Assembly (NCBI GenBank): GCA_900470095.1
Contig: UBZM01000005.1
Coordinates: 263,900 to 327,899 of the forward strand
Direction: 5' to 3'
DNA: 64,000 nucleotides
Source of the DNA: Hyphomicrobiales bacterium
GTDB lineage: Bacteria; Pseudomonadota; Alphaproteobacteria; Rhizobiales; Beijerinckiaceae
Shown in pieces: positions 52,095 to 60,704 of this stretch. The first letter of the stretch is position 1, and each line of letters starts with the position of its first letter. The translations under genes were made by a program, and so were the position numbers. Below the pieces are notes generated by a model. It was not told where the DNA came from. It did not search any database and worked only from the letters and a program-made list of their open reading frames with translations.

Positions 52095-53008
52095 GTGCGC
52101 GCCAGATGCGGGCTCAAGGCGTCGTTGAGCGCATCGCCAATGAGGTTGAGCGCAAACACGGTTGCGACGATGAAGCCCCCCGGGATGGCCGTCAGATACC
52201 AGTGGGTTCGGATATACTCGCGCCCGGTGCCGATCATGGCGCCCCAGCTCACCGAATTGGGATCTCCGAGCCCCAGAAACGCCAGCGCCGATTCCGACAG
52301 GATCGCCGATGCGACCATGATCGTCGCCGTCACCACCAGGGGCGGCAACGCATTGGGGATGATCTCGCGCAGGATGATATGGGCATCGCCATAGCCCACG
52401 CTGCGGGCGGCCGAGACATAGTCCTGTTGCCGCAAGGTACGAAATTCCGCACGGGTCAGCCGTGCGATCGTGTCCCAGGACGTCAGCGCAATGCCGATGA
52501 TCACGGTCCAGATCGACGGCTGGATGACCGCGACGAGAACCACCAGCAGGACGAAGCCCGGGATGGTCTGGAAGATCTCGATGAAGCGAACGATCAGATT
52601 GTCGATGCGCCCCCCGAAATAGCCGGCGACGGCGCCCACGGAGACGCCGCCCAGAACCCCGAGCGCCGTGGCGGCAACGCCCACCAGCAAGGACACGCGG
52701 GCGCCGTGCATGATGCCGGCCAGGACATCGCGGCCCATATTGTCGGTCCCCAGGGGGTGCGCCAGGTCCTGTCCCGGCCAGAGCAGCGGCGTTCCCGCCA
52801 GGGCAAGCGGATCGCCCGGCCGGATCAGCGGCGCCGTGGCAGCCATCGCAATGATGGCTCCCAGGACCATCAGCCCGACGAGAGCGCCGGAATGGCGCAG
52901 CACGGTGAAAAACACGCTGCGGCGGCGTTTCCGCGACGGAGCGAACTCACCGGCGCCGGGACCGCGCGCGTTCTCGGCAAGTGTGGTGTTCATTTCGGCC
53001 AGGGCCAT
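52091..53008 (-). CDS. ABC importer permease, DppC-like
   Basis: A 305-residue permease with the DppC layout: basic cytosolic start (SRKRRRSVFFTVLRHSG), first helix, the loop with GTDNMGRDVLAGIMHGARVSLLVG, and the coupling motif DYVSAARSVGYGDAHIILREIIPNALPPLVV. It overlaps both neighbours (one base with the DppB-like gene, four with the ATPase gene). It is not close in sequence to the DppC-like protein at 48154-49035, so the two importers are not recent copies. Confidence 0.92.
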   Translation of the reverse strand: MALAEMNTTLAENARGPGAGEFAPSRKRRRSVFFTVLRHSGALVGLMVLGAIIAMAATAPLIRPGDPLALAGTPLLWPGQDLAHPLGTDNMGRDVLAGIMHGARVSLLVGVAATALGVLGGVSVGAVAGYFGGRIDNLIVRFIEIFQTIPGFVLLVVLVAVIQPSIWTVIIGIALTSWDTIARLTRAEFRTLRQQDYVSAARSVGYGDAHIILREIIPNALPPLVVTATIMVASAILSESALAFLGLGDPNSVSWGAMIGTGREYIRTHWYLTAIPGGFIVATVFALNLIGDALNDALSPHLART

Positions 53009-53994
53009 CAGCTCACCTCCACTCTCGGGTCGAGCAGCGATTGCAGGATGTCGAACAGCGCGTTTGCGACGATCACCAGCGCTGAGCTGACGAGCAAGAT
53101 GCCGAGCAGGACCGGATACTCGCGGGCAAGAATGGCCTCGTAGGCGAGGCGTCCCATTCCCGGCCAGCTGAAGACAGTCTCGACGACGATCGCGCCGCCC
53201 AGCATTCCCGCCACCTTGGCCCCGGTCAGCGCGGCGATGGGGGTGAGGGCGTTGCGCAGCACGTGGCGACGGATCACGCGGGCCGGCGTCAGCCCCTTGG
53301 CGATGGCCGTCCGCACATAGTCGTGGCGCTGGGCCTCGATCACGGCGGCCCGCGTCAGCCGCGCGTAGATCGCCACATAGTTCAGCCCCAGCGTCAGCGC
53401 CGGCAGCGTGATGTAGCGGAGCCGGTCGACGAACCAGTCCCAGCCCTCGCTCGGTCCACCGATCGTGCGAGCGCCCCCCGACGGGAACAGCCCGAGATGG
53501 ACGGAAAACAGGACGATCAGCATCAGCCCGATCCAGAAGGTTGGGACGGAATAGAAGACCAGCGACAGAAGAGAAAGCAGGCGGTCCGGCAGGCGCCGGG
53601 ACAGCAACGCCATGGTGGTGCCCATGGCGAAGCCGAGGAGCAGCGCGACGGCGATCGCGACGCCCATCAGCAGGAGCGTGCCGGGAACGCGCGCCATGAT
53701 CATGTCGGAGACCGGCGCACCGTAGCGCGGCGAGATGCCGAGGCTGAAATGCGCCAGGTTGTCGTAATAGGCGAAGAGTTGCTCCAGAACCGGCAGGTTC
53801 AAGCCGAACTGGACCCGCAAGGCATGGATGCCCTCCTCGCTGGCCGCTCCGGTTTCCGCGGCGATGTAGTCGGCCACGTCGCCTGGAGCGAGCTGCATCA
53901 GGAAGAACCCAAGCGTCACGATCACGAACATGGTCGGGATCGCCTGGAGCAGGTTCCGGCGCAGACTGAGAAGAATGCGGCGATTGCGGCTCAT
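53008..53994 (-). CDS. ABC importer permease, DppB-like
   Basis: A 328-residue permease. N-terminus LRRNLLQAIPTMFVIVTLGFFLMQLAPGDVADY and the coupling loop DYVRTAIAKGLTPARVIRRHVLRNALTPIAA mark the DppB group; six membrane helices. It lies 43 bases before (in transcription, after) the rhodanese gene and overlaps the next permease gene by one base (TGATG). Confidence 0.92.
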   Translation of the reverse strand: MSRNRRILLSLRRNLLQAIPTMFVIVTLGFFLMQLAPGDVADYIAAETGAASEEGIHALRVQFGLNLPVLEQLFAYYDNLAHFSLGISPRYGAPVSDMIMARVPGTLLLMGVAIAVALLLGFAMGTTMALLSRRLPDRLLSLLSLVFYSVPTFWIGLMLIVLFSVHLGLFPSGGARTIGGPSEGWDWFVDRLRYITLPALTLGLNYVAIYARLTRAAVIEAQRHDYVRTAIAKGLTPARVIRRHVLRNALTPIAALTGAKVAGMLGGAIVVETVFSWPGMGRLAYEAILAREYPVLLGILLVSSALVIVANALFDILQSLLDPRVEVS

Positions 53995-54037
53995 CTCGCT
54001 CCCGCTCCCTGTGGCCTGAAGGCCGCTGCGCGCAGGC

Positions 54038-54370
54038 TCACGGCTGCTCTGCGAGCGCGAGTCCGCCCGGCCCGGTCAGCGCCGCAAACCCGCCATCGAC
54101 ATCAACCGCACGGGTGATCCCGGCAGCGACAAGCTGCTCGATGACCGGGCCCGATCCGGCAACCGAGCCGCAGAAGATCACGATCGGCTGGTCGCTTTCG
54201 GACAGCCCCGAGCGGTCGCGCAGGAAGGTCAATACGGCAGCCTTGCCGATGATGACCGCGTCTCGCACCTCTCCGTTCGCCGCGCGGCCCTTGGCGCTGC
54301 GAACGTCGATCAGAATTGCGCCATCCGCGACGCGCTTCAGAGCTTCCGTTCCTGAGATCCGGTTCGTCAT
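54038..54370 (-). CDS. Rhodanese-domain protein in the sulfur-type operon
   Basis: A 110-residue single-domain rhodanese: ISGTEALKRVADGAILIDVRSAKGRAANGEV, then QPIVIFCGSVAGSGPVIEQLVAAGITRAVDVDGGFAAL. Cys67 in FCGS is the persulfide-carrying residue. The loop CGSVAGS is of the small rhodanese type. It sits between the monooxygenase gene (24 bases away) and the permease genes. In the operon it could take over sulfur freed by the monooxygenases. Only weakly similar to the rhodanese at 49385-49765. Confidence 0.83.
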   Translation of the reverse strand: MTNRISGTEALKRVADGAILIDVRSAKGRAANGEVRDAVIIGKAAVLTFLRDRSGLSESDQPIVIFCGSVAGSGPVIEQLVAAGITRAVDVDGGFAALTGPGGLALAEQP

Positions 54371-54393
54371 GGTGTTCTCCTTTCAGATTGAAG

Positions 54394-55719
54394 TCAGAGT
54401 GCTCCGGGAATGCCGAGCCGCGACCTGAGCGAGCCCTTGGCATAGCCGTCCGGGTAATGACCGGCCCTGCGAAGCAAGGGTACGACCTGATCGACGAAGT
54501 CGCGGGCATCCAGCGGCAGATCCTGGAGGTGAAGGACGAAGCCGTCCGCGGCGCCCGAGCGATACCAATCGATGATCGTATTCGCGACGATATCGGGCGT
54601 GCCGACGATGATCTTGTGCCCGCCTCCCAGCTGGAACTCCCGCGCCAGCTGGTTCACCGTCAGATCTCCGCGTCGGGCGACATCGGTGATCGCGTGGAAG
54701 AAGCCGAGAGGCCGCTTGTAGTGCGGCGACGGGATCGACAGCTGGGCCTCGGTCAATGGGCGGTCGGGATGCAGCGTTGCGGGGTCGAGGTCGAGCAGCT
54801 TCGCAACCCGCGCCACTGGATCGATCGATTCACCCAAGAGCCCGACCAGCTGCTCGAGCCGCCGTTGCGCCTCATCCGTGGTCGAACCGATGATCGGCAC
54901 GATACCGGGGACGACCTTGACGGCTCCCTCAGGTCTGCCCTCGGCTGCAACCTGCGCGCGCAAGCCGGCGACGAAGTCCTGCGCCGAAGCCTTGTCGACG
55001 AGGGCTGCGTAGAGGACATCGGCGTATTTCGCCGCCAGACCGACCGCATGCTCGGAACCGCCGGCTGTCGACAGAAGCGGCCGACCAAAGGGAGACTGAG
55101 GGACGGGCAGGGGGCCGCGCACCTTGAAGAATGGGCCGACATGGTCGATCTCGCGCCGGCCTGCCGGGTCGTAGAGATAGCGCGCGGCGTCCGGCTGCTT
55201 GTCCCAATCCCTGGTCAGGCGGAAGCTGTCGCTCAGCCGGCCGAACAGTTCGAGATATTCGGCAGCACGGGCATAGCGTTCGGCGTAGTCGGGGACCGCG
55301 TCGCCGCCATAGTTCTGGGCGATGCGCGGATTGTAGGACGCGATGACGTTCACGCCGGCGCGACCTTCGGAGATTTCATCCAGCGTCGCGATGTTGCGGG
55401 CGACCGTGTAAGGCTCGGTATAGCTCGAGGACACCGTCGGAACCACGCCGATATCGGGGATGCGAGCCGCGATCGCCGCCATCAGCAATTGCGGATCCGA
55501 AATATGGAGCGGGGCCTGTTCCGGAGGCGTGATCGCCATGGGCAGGTCCGGCAGCCAGAGCGCGTCGAAGACGCCGTCATGGGCGATGCGCGCGACCTCG
55601 AGTCTGGTCTGAAACGACCAGGTCGCATCGCGATCGGGAACGAGTTTCCACGACCGCGGATGAACGCCGACAGCGTGGAAGTTGATTGAAAGCGAAATAT
55701 GGGGCGCGTGAGCGGCCAT
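54394..55719 (-). CDS. Flavin-dependent monooxygenase of the NtaA/SnaA/DszA class (first)
   Basis: A 441-residue LLM-type (bacterial luciferase-like) monooxygenase that uses reduced FMN from a separate reductase. Landmarks: DRDATWSFQTRLEVARIAHDGVFDALWLPD, VVPTVSSSYTEPYTVARNIATLDEISEGRAGVNVIASYNPRIAQNYGGD with the usual W/N-V-V-T-S region, and RGPLPVPQSPFGRPLLSTAGGSEHAVGLAAKYADVLY. The class includes enzymes that oxidise dibenzothiophene sulfone, nitrilotriacetate, and sulfur compounds such as dimethyl sulfide. No reductase gene lies in the operon. A second homologue is at 58862-60199. Confidence 0.9.
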   Translation of the reverse strand: MAAHAPHISLSINFHAVGVHPRSWKLVPDRDATWSFQTRLEVARIAHDGVFDALWLPDLPMAITPPEQAPLHISDPQLLMAAIAARIPDIGVVPTVSSSYTEPYTVARNIATLDEISEGRAGVNVIASYNPRIAQNYGGDAVPDYAERYARAAEYLELFGRLSDSFRLTRDWDKQPDAARYLYDPAGRREIDHVGPFFKVRGPLPVPQSPFGRPLLSTAGGSEHAVGLAAKYADVLYAALVDKASAQDFVAGLRAQVAAEGRPEGAVKVVPGIVPIIGSTTDEAQRRLEQLVGLLGESIDPVARVAKLLDLDPATLHPDRPLTEAQLSIPSPHYKRPLGFFHAITDVARRGDLTVNQLAREFQLGGGHKIIVGTPDIVANTIIDWYRSGAADGFVLHLQDLPLDARDFVDQVVPLLRRAGHYPDGYAKGSLRSRLGIPGAL

Positions 55720-55787
55720 GTCGGATCCCTGTACAAGGCCGTGGCGGGAAACCGCGCCACGGCGAACGTCACCCGAAAATCGAAAGC

Positions 55788-57374
55788 TCAGTCTTCGAGA
55801 TAGACGCGATCGAAATAGTCGCTGCCCAGCCGCGCCGCGTAAGGCGTGTGGTCGTTCACCCGGTTGTTGAACATCGTGAGGCGCTGGAACTGCACCAGGT
55901 TCACCGCGGGAAGGTCGCGATGCACAATCCGTTGAAATTCCACGTATTTGCGACGGCGCTCCGCCGGATCCCTCTCAGCCGCGGCTGAGGTGAGCAGGGC
56001 ATCGACCTCGGGGTTGGAATAATGCGTGTGGTTCGACCACGGCAGCCCCTTCTTGATGTTGGAGCTCAGATACGCGCGGTCGATACCGTCGGTCGGATCG
56101 TAACCGTTATTGAGGTTCTGCACATCGATATCGAAGACGCGCTCGGTGTAGACCTTTTGAATGTAAGTACTGAACTCGAAGTTGAGGATTTTGACCTCGA
56201 TGCCCACTTCGCCCAGGGCATAGCGGATGTATTCCGCGGCCTGGCGCTGCTGCGCCATCCCCGGGTTCCAGGTCAGGTTCAGCGTGGCCCGCTTGCCGTT
56301 GGCGGCACGGGGAAAGCCCGCCTCGTCGAGCAGTTTCGTGGCACGTGCCGGATCGTAGGCGTAATGCTTGAGGGTGCTGTCGTGGAAGTTGCGCAGATCG
56401 GGAACGATCGCGGTCGGTGAAGGAATGGCGTAGCCATTCCACACGACCTTGATCAGGCGGTCGATGTCCAGCGCGTGCGCGATCGCCTGCCTGACCTTCA
56501 GTTCCTTGAGAAAGCTGTTGTCCAGGTTAAAGAACAACTGGTGCAGGTTGCCGCCCAGTTCATAGCCACGGGTTTCCACGCCAAAGCGCTTGCTGGCCAG
56601 AAAGCGCTCCACATCCCCGTAAGGGATCGGCGAGCCGTGGCCGATGTCGATCTCGCCCGTCTCGAGAGCCGCTGCCCGAGCCGCGGAATCGGGAATGACG
56701 CGAACGATGATCCGCTCGACACGGGGCTTGGCCGTGTCCCAGTAATCCGGATTCCGCTCCAGCACGTAGTGGCTGCCCTGTTCCCATTCCTTGAAGAGGA
56801 ACGGGCCCGTGCCGATCGGCCTGCGGTTGTTGGGATTGGTCTTGAGATCGGTCCCCTTGTAGATGTGCTTGGGCAGGATGGCCGTGCCGACCCCCGACAG
56901 CGCTCCGAGAAGATAGGGCGCCGGTGCCGAGAAGCGGGCGACCAGCGTGTGTGCGTCGGGCGTTTCCACTGCCACGAGATTGGCGAACGTGTTGCGGCGA
57001 CGCGGATGCGTCTCGCGCAGCGTCTCGAAGCTATAGGCCACGTCTTCCGAGGTGAATGGCCGGCCATCATGCCACTTCACACCCTTGCGAAGATGGAAGG
57101 TGTAGACGGTGCCGTCCTCGGTGATGTCCCAGCGTTCGGCGAGCGAAGGCTGCGGATTCATGTCGAAGTCGATCGAGACCAGCTCGCCCTGTACCGCGGG
57201 AATGGCCCCGTTTCCGAACAGGTCGACGAAGGAAGGCTGCTCTGCGGTGACGACCACGCGCAACGTGCCGCCTTTCGCCTTCGTTTGCGCAAAGGCGGGC
57301 ACGGCGAGGTCGGCCGAGACGAAAGTGCTCGCGGCGAGCAGCTTGCCGAACGTTCGGCGATCGATACCTGTCAC
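55788..57374 (-). CDS. Peptide-type binding protein of the sulfur-type importer
   Basis: A 528-residue family 5 binding protein. The start is GTG 57374, overlapping the stop of the FAD-monooxygenase gene by four bases. The N-terminus has paired arginines (GIDRRTFGKLLAAS), so twin-arginine export is possible, with cleavage near AFA-QTK. Landmarks: ISFDMNPQPSLAERWDITEDGTVYTFHLRKGVKWHDGRPFTSEDVAYSFE and VRQAIAHALDIDRLIKVVWNGYA. It delivers substrate to the DppB/DppC-like pair. Peptide-type importers in such operons carry sulfur compounds or small peptides. Confidence 0.9.
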   Translation of the reverse strand: MTGIDRRTFGKLLAASTFVSADLAVPAFAQTKAKGGTLRVVVTAEQPSFVDLFGNGAIPAVQGELVSIDFDMNPQPSLAERWDITEDGTVYTFHLRKGVKWHDGRPFTSEDVAYSFETLRETHPRRRNTFANLVAVETPDAHTLVARFSAPAPYLLGALSGVGTAILPKHIYKGTDLKTNPNNRRPIGTGPFLFKEWEQGSHYVLERNPDYWDTAKPRVERIIVRVIPDSAARAAALETGEIDIGHGSPIPYGDVERFLASKRFGVETRGYELGGNLHQLFFNLDNSFLKELKVRQAIAHALDIDRLIKVVWNGYAIPSPTAIVPDLRNFHDSTLKHYAYDPARATKLLDEAGFPRAANGKRATLNLTWNPGMAQQRQAAEYIRYALGEVGIEVKILNFEFSTYIQKVYTERVFDIDVQNLNNGYDPTDGIDRAYLSSNIKKGLPWSNHTHYSNPEVDALLTSAAAERDPAERRRKYVEFQRIVHRDLPAVNLVQFQRLTMFNNRVNDHTPYAARLGSDYFDRVYLED

Positions 57375-58858
57375 GGGTTCAGTCCTTGAAGATGCAGTTG
57401 GAAGGGGGAGGGCCCGGGCAGCTGGCGGGCCGGTTGGGACGCGATGGGCCGGGCCGGATGGGTCTCGGCTGCCGGCGGAGGGTTGAGGAGGGGGGCAACC
57501 AGCCGGTCGGCGCTGTCCCGGAACAGGCCGTCCTGGATCGCTTCGCGCAGGCGTCTGATGCAGGTGTCGTGGCTGCCGATGTCGCCGACATGATAGCCAT
57601 GGCTGACGACGGCGCCGTAGTTGAAGATGTGGATGCGCCTGACCCAGGGTGCGGTGCCGGGAACGCGCTCGGTAAAGGCCAGTTCCCGGTCGAGATAGGG
57701 GTGCCCGCCCCATTCCTGCACCGCATCGCGATCGTCGGCGATGCCGGGAACTTCGCGCCAGAGGCGGACCCGCTTGGCAATCCGTGACAGCTCGGGCCTC
57801 GTGGCGAGATCCGTGCGATATCCCGTACCGGCGATGATGAAGTCGACGCTCAGCGTCTCCTGCCCGGTCTTGATCTCGATCCCGTCATCGCCCTGGCGCA
57901 CGGAGGCGATCTCGCGGCCGAGGAGCAGGTGGAAATTCGGGTGGCGGCCGGCGCGGTCGATCGTGGCCTGCGGAGCATGCCCTCTCGCCCGGCCACGCGT
58001 GATGATCTGCCACCGGACCCTGTCGGGCAGGTCGCGGAACGGGCGGTAGAGCACCGGATTGCGCGCCAGCGCCTGGGGGCTTTGCGTCGCCAGCCGCCTG
58101 GCACGGGAGAGAAGGTGGACCTGCGAGGCGCCCGCTTCCAGAGCGGTTGCCGCCGCGTCGAAGGCCGAGGACGCCGCCCCGATCACCGCGATACGCCGCC
58201 CGGCCAAACGCGAAAAATCGATCGGATCGGCCGTGTGAGCCCAGGCGCCAGCCGGCAACCCGCTTCTGATGACCTCCGGCACGAAGGGCATTCCGAGCCC
58301 GTCGACCCCGGTGGCCAGGACGAGACGGCGCGCCGTGACGATGCTGTGCGATCCGCCATGGCTGAAGGTCAGGCGCAAACCGACTTCGGCGGCGTCGACA
58401 TCGATCAACCGCATGTCGTGGCGAATGTCGACCGCAACGGTCCGCTGGAACCAGTCGAGATAATCCTGCCACATCAGCCGGGGAATCCGGCCCAGCGTCC
58501 GGTATGCGGCCTCTCCCCATTGTTCTGCGAACCAGCGTTCGAAGGTCAGTGCGGGAATGCCCTGATCGATCCCACTGATCGCCTTGTCCGTGCGCAGGGT
58601 CTCCATGCGCGCCGTCGTGGCCCAGACACCGGCTGCGCCCTTGGGAGCCGCATCAAAGACGCCGACATGCGTGACGCCGACACGCGAAAGGGCAAAGGCA
58701 GCACCGATCCCGCTCTGCCCACCGCCGATGATCGCGACGTCGAGGTCGGCGCCCGGCCCGCTGTCCCAGGCAAGGGGGCGGGAGACGAGGGCGATCGCAC
58801 GTCGCGCCTCATCGGTCAGGCGCGCCAGCACAGCGGGTCCGTTTGGGGCTTCCTGCAT
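57371..58858 (-). CDS. FAD-dependent monooxygenase-like oxidoreductase
   Basis: A 495-residue flavoprotein of the flavin-containing-monooxygenase type. The FAD-binding loop is DVAIIGGGQSGIGAAFALS (GGGQSG at 45-50), the NADPH-binding loop is RRIAVIGAASSAFDAAATAL, and the late motif is IIAGTGYRTDLATRPEL (ATG-type). The usual FMO fingerprint FxGxxxHxxx is replaced by WAHTADPIDFSRLAGR. It probably oxidises a sulfur or nitrogen atom of the imported substrate. The last 40 residues are proline-rich. It starts 3 bases after the second LLM monooxygenase. Confidence 0.86.
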   Translation of the reverse strand: MQEAPNGPAVLARLTDEARRAIALVSRPLAWDSGPGADLDVAIIGGGQSGIGAAFALSRVGVTHVGVFDAAPKGAAGVWATTARMETLRTDKAISGIDQGIPALTFERWFAEQWGEAAYRTLGRIPRLMWQDYLDWFQRTVAVDIRHDMRLIDVDAAEVGLRLTFSHGGSHSIVTARRLVLATGVDGLGMPFVPEVIRSGLPAGAWAHTADPIDFSRLAGRRIAVIGAASSAFDAAATALEAGASQVHLLSRARRLATQSPQALARNPVLYRPFRDLPDRVRWQIITRGRARGHAPQATIDRAGRHPNFHLLLGREIASVRQGDDGIEIKTGQETLSVDFIIAGTGYRTDLATRPELSRIAKRVRLWREVPGIADDRDAVQEWGGHPYLDRELAFTERVPGTAPWVRRIHIFNYGAVVSHGYHVGDIGSHDTCIRRLREAIQDGLFRDSADRLVAPLLNPPPAAETHPARPIASQPARQLPGPSPFQLHLQGLNP

Positions 58859-58861
58859 GGC

Positions 58862-60199
58862 TCAGCCCGCCAGGGCAGCGCGCTCGGGCGCATCGTCATG
58901 GGCGCCGAAACGCTCACGCAGGGATTCCTTGCGATAGCCCTCCGGGAAGGCGCCTGCCTTGCGCAGAATCGGGATGACCTCATCGGCGAGCAGCGTCGCG
59001 TCTTCGGGCAGATATTGCGCGCGAATGGCGAAGCCATGGCTGGCGTCGTCGCGCCACCAGTCGAGCATCTGCTCGGCCACGGATTCCGGCGTGCCGACCA
59101 CCAGGCGATGGCCGATGTCGAGCTGGAAGACCCGGGCCAGTTCGCGCACCGACAGGTTATCGCGTCGGGCGACATCCGCCACGGAGTGAAACAGGCCGAC
59201 GGGGCGCTTCCAGCTTGCAGGCAGGCGAAGCTGTTCCTCCGTCAACGGGCGGTCGGGATGCAGCGTGGCTGGATCGTAGCCCAGCAGGTCGGAGATCCGC
59301 TGGACCGGATCTGTCGCATAGCCGCCCTCGAGCGCAAGCTTCTCAAGCTTGCGCCGAGCCTCTTCCTCGGTCGATCCGATGACCGGCACCAGACCCGGCA
59401 TCACCTTGAGCGATCCCGGCCGGCGACCGTATTTCTGGACCCGGGTATGCAGGTCGCGGACGAGGTCGCGGGCCGCGCCCTTGTGCACCAGGGCGGCGTA
59501 GAGAATGTCTGCGTGCCGCGCCGCGAGATCGAGGCTCTGCTCAGATCCGCCCGCGATCGACAGGAGCGGGCGGCCGGTTCTGGCCTGCGGTACGTTCAGC
59601 GGACCTCTGACCTGGTAGAATTCGCCCTTGTAGTTGATCTCGCGCCGAAGCGCGGGGTCGAACAGCAGGCCCTGGTCACGCCACGGGCCGCCATCCGAGA
59701 GCGTCCAGCTTTCACCGAGCTGACGGTAGACCTCGAGGAATTCGTTCGCCCGGCGCTGGCGCTGGTCGTAGGGTATCGCGTCGCTATCGCCATAGTTCTG
59801 CGCCGCCCGGTCGGCGTAGGACATGATCGCGTTGATGCCGGCGCGCCCATCGGAAAGCACGTCCAGCGTCGCGATGTTTCGCGCGGTGGTGAAGGGGTGC
59901 GAATAGGTGGTCGAGATGGTGGGAACCACCCCGATATCCGGGACCTGCGCCGCAATCGCCGTCATCAGCAGCGTCGGGTCGACGGAATGATAGGGGGTAT
60001 GTTCCGGTGGCGAGATCGTCATCGGAATATCGGGCAGCCAGAGCGCATCGAAGGTGCCGCGATGGGCGATGCGCGCGACCTCCAGATAATGATCCAGGCT
60101 CAGGAACGCATCCCGATCGGGCAGGGCCCGCCACGCCTGCTTGTGGGATCCGGCGCCATGGATGATGAGCGTCAAGATCAGATGGTGCTTCTCGGCCAT
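58862..60199 (-). CDS. Flavin-dependent monooxygenase of the NtaA/SnaA/DszA class (second)
   Basis: A 445-residue LLM-type monooxygenase, homologue of the one at 54394-55719 and similar over its full length (for example DALWLPDIPMTISPPEHTPYHSVDP here, DALWLPDLPMAITPPEQAPLHISDP there). First gene of the operon. The ATG at 60199 (MAEKHH) fits the family start; AAGGA is eleven bases upstream. Landmarks: RNIATLDVLSDGRAGINAIMSYADRAAQNYGD and GRPLLSIAGGSEQSLDLAARHADILYAALV. Two such enzymes in one operon suggest two oxidation steps or two substrates. Confidence 0.9.
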   Translation of the reverse strand: MAEKHHLILTLIIHGAGSHKQAWRALPDRDAFLSLDHYLEVARIAHRGTFDALWLPDIPMTISPPEHTPYHSVDPTLLMTAIAAQVPDIGVVPTISTTYSHPFTTARNIATLDVLSDGRAGINAIMSYADRAAQNYGDSDAIPYDQRQRRANEFLEVYRQLGESWTLSDGGPWRDQGLLFDPALRREINYKGEFYQVRGPLNVPQARTGRPLLSIAGGSEQSLDLAARHADILYAALVHKGAARDLVRDLHTRVQKYGRRPGSLKVMPGLVPVIGSTEEEARRKLEKLALEGGYATDPVQRISDLLGYDPATLHPDRPLTEEQLRLPASWKRPVGLFHSVADVARRDNLSVRELARVFQLDIGHRLVVGTPESVAEQMLDWWRDDASHGFAIRAQYLPEDATLLADEVIPILRKAGAFPEGYRKESLRERFGAHDDAPERAALAG

Positions 60200-60259
60200 C
60201 TCGATGCGGTCCTTTTTCCGGAGGGCCGAGGCCAACCGGCTCGGCTCATAAATTCATAG

Positions 60260-60277
60260 TCAATCTATATGGATTGA
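60260..60277. promoter_or_regulatory. Inverted repeat before the sulfur-type operon
   Basis: TCAATC and GATTGA are exact reverse complements around TATATG, in an A/T-rich region 61 bases before the first ATG. Candidate binding site of the operon's Rrf2 regulator. Confidence 0.45.
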
Positions 60278-60406
60278 GGAGTATTTGTTCCTGTTCTTCC
60301 GGTATTCTTTGGATGGAAAAGACTTCCAATGCTGCGAAAGTTAGATGATCGTTTCGGCGAGGTCGCACAGGCTAAAGTTCAGTCGCGACCAAGGATGAAT
60401 CGGCGG

Positions 60407-60704
60407 ACATCCTGCCGCAATTCATGGTCCAGGCGACGCTGACGATCGCAGCCGCGATCATGTGGAAGCGAGCATGTCCTGTCTCGGCCTGGGCCTGCAG
60501 CCGCCGGCGCCCTCCTGGGGCTCGATGCTGAATTCGGCCCAGCGCGTCCTGAGCAATGCGCCCTGGATGGCGCTCCGGCCCGGCATCGCCATCTTCGCAA
60601 CCGTGCTGTCGTTCAACCTGCTCGGCGACGGCCTGCGCGACGCCCTCGATCCGCGCGCGCTGAATTACGCAGCGCCTCGCTCTCGCCGCGTGCGGGAGCG
60701 AAGC
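60407..60704 (+). pseudogene. 3' fragment of the DppC-like permease gene
   Basis: Copy of the last 260 bases of the permease gene at 48154-49035 and of the hairpin after it. About a dozen differences are seen by eye, so roughly 95% identity. A one- to two-base change at ATCATGTGGAAGC (intact: ATCATCGCGGAAGC) shifts the frame, and loss of one GC pair near the end removes the stop. The first 600 bases of the gene are absent: the match begins abruptly at CATCCTGCCGCA. The fragment ends the block that starts after the intact gene, 11.4 kb away, in the same orientation. Confidence 0.85.

Noticed and set aside
57929..60259. Long open plus-strand frame (776 codons) opposite the FAD and LLM monooxygenase genes
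   Set aside because: Opposite two well-conserved enzymes; composition is typical of an antisense shadow.
49036..60406. The bracketed block as a composite transposon
   Set aside because: No transposase, no terminal inverted repeats and no short target duplication were seen; the flanking repeats are pieces of a permease gene.
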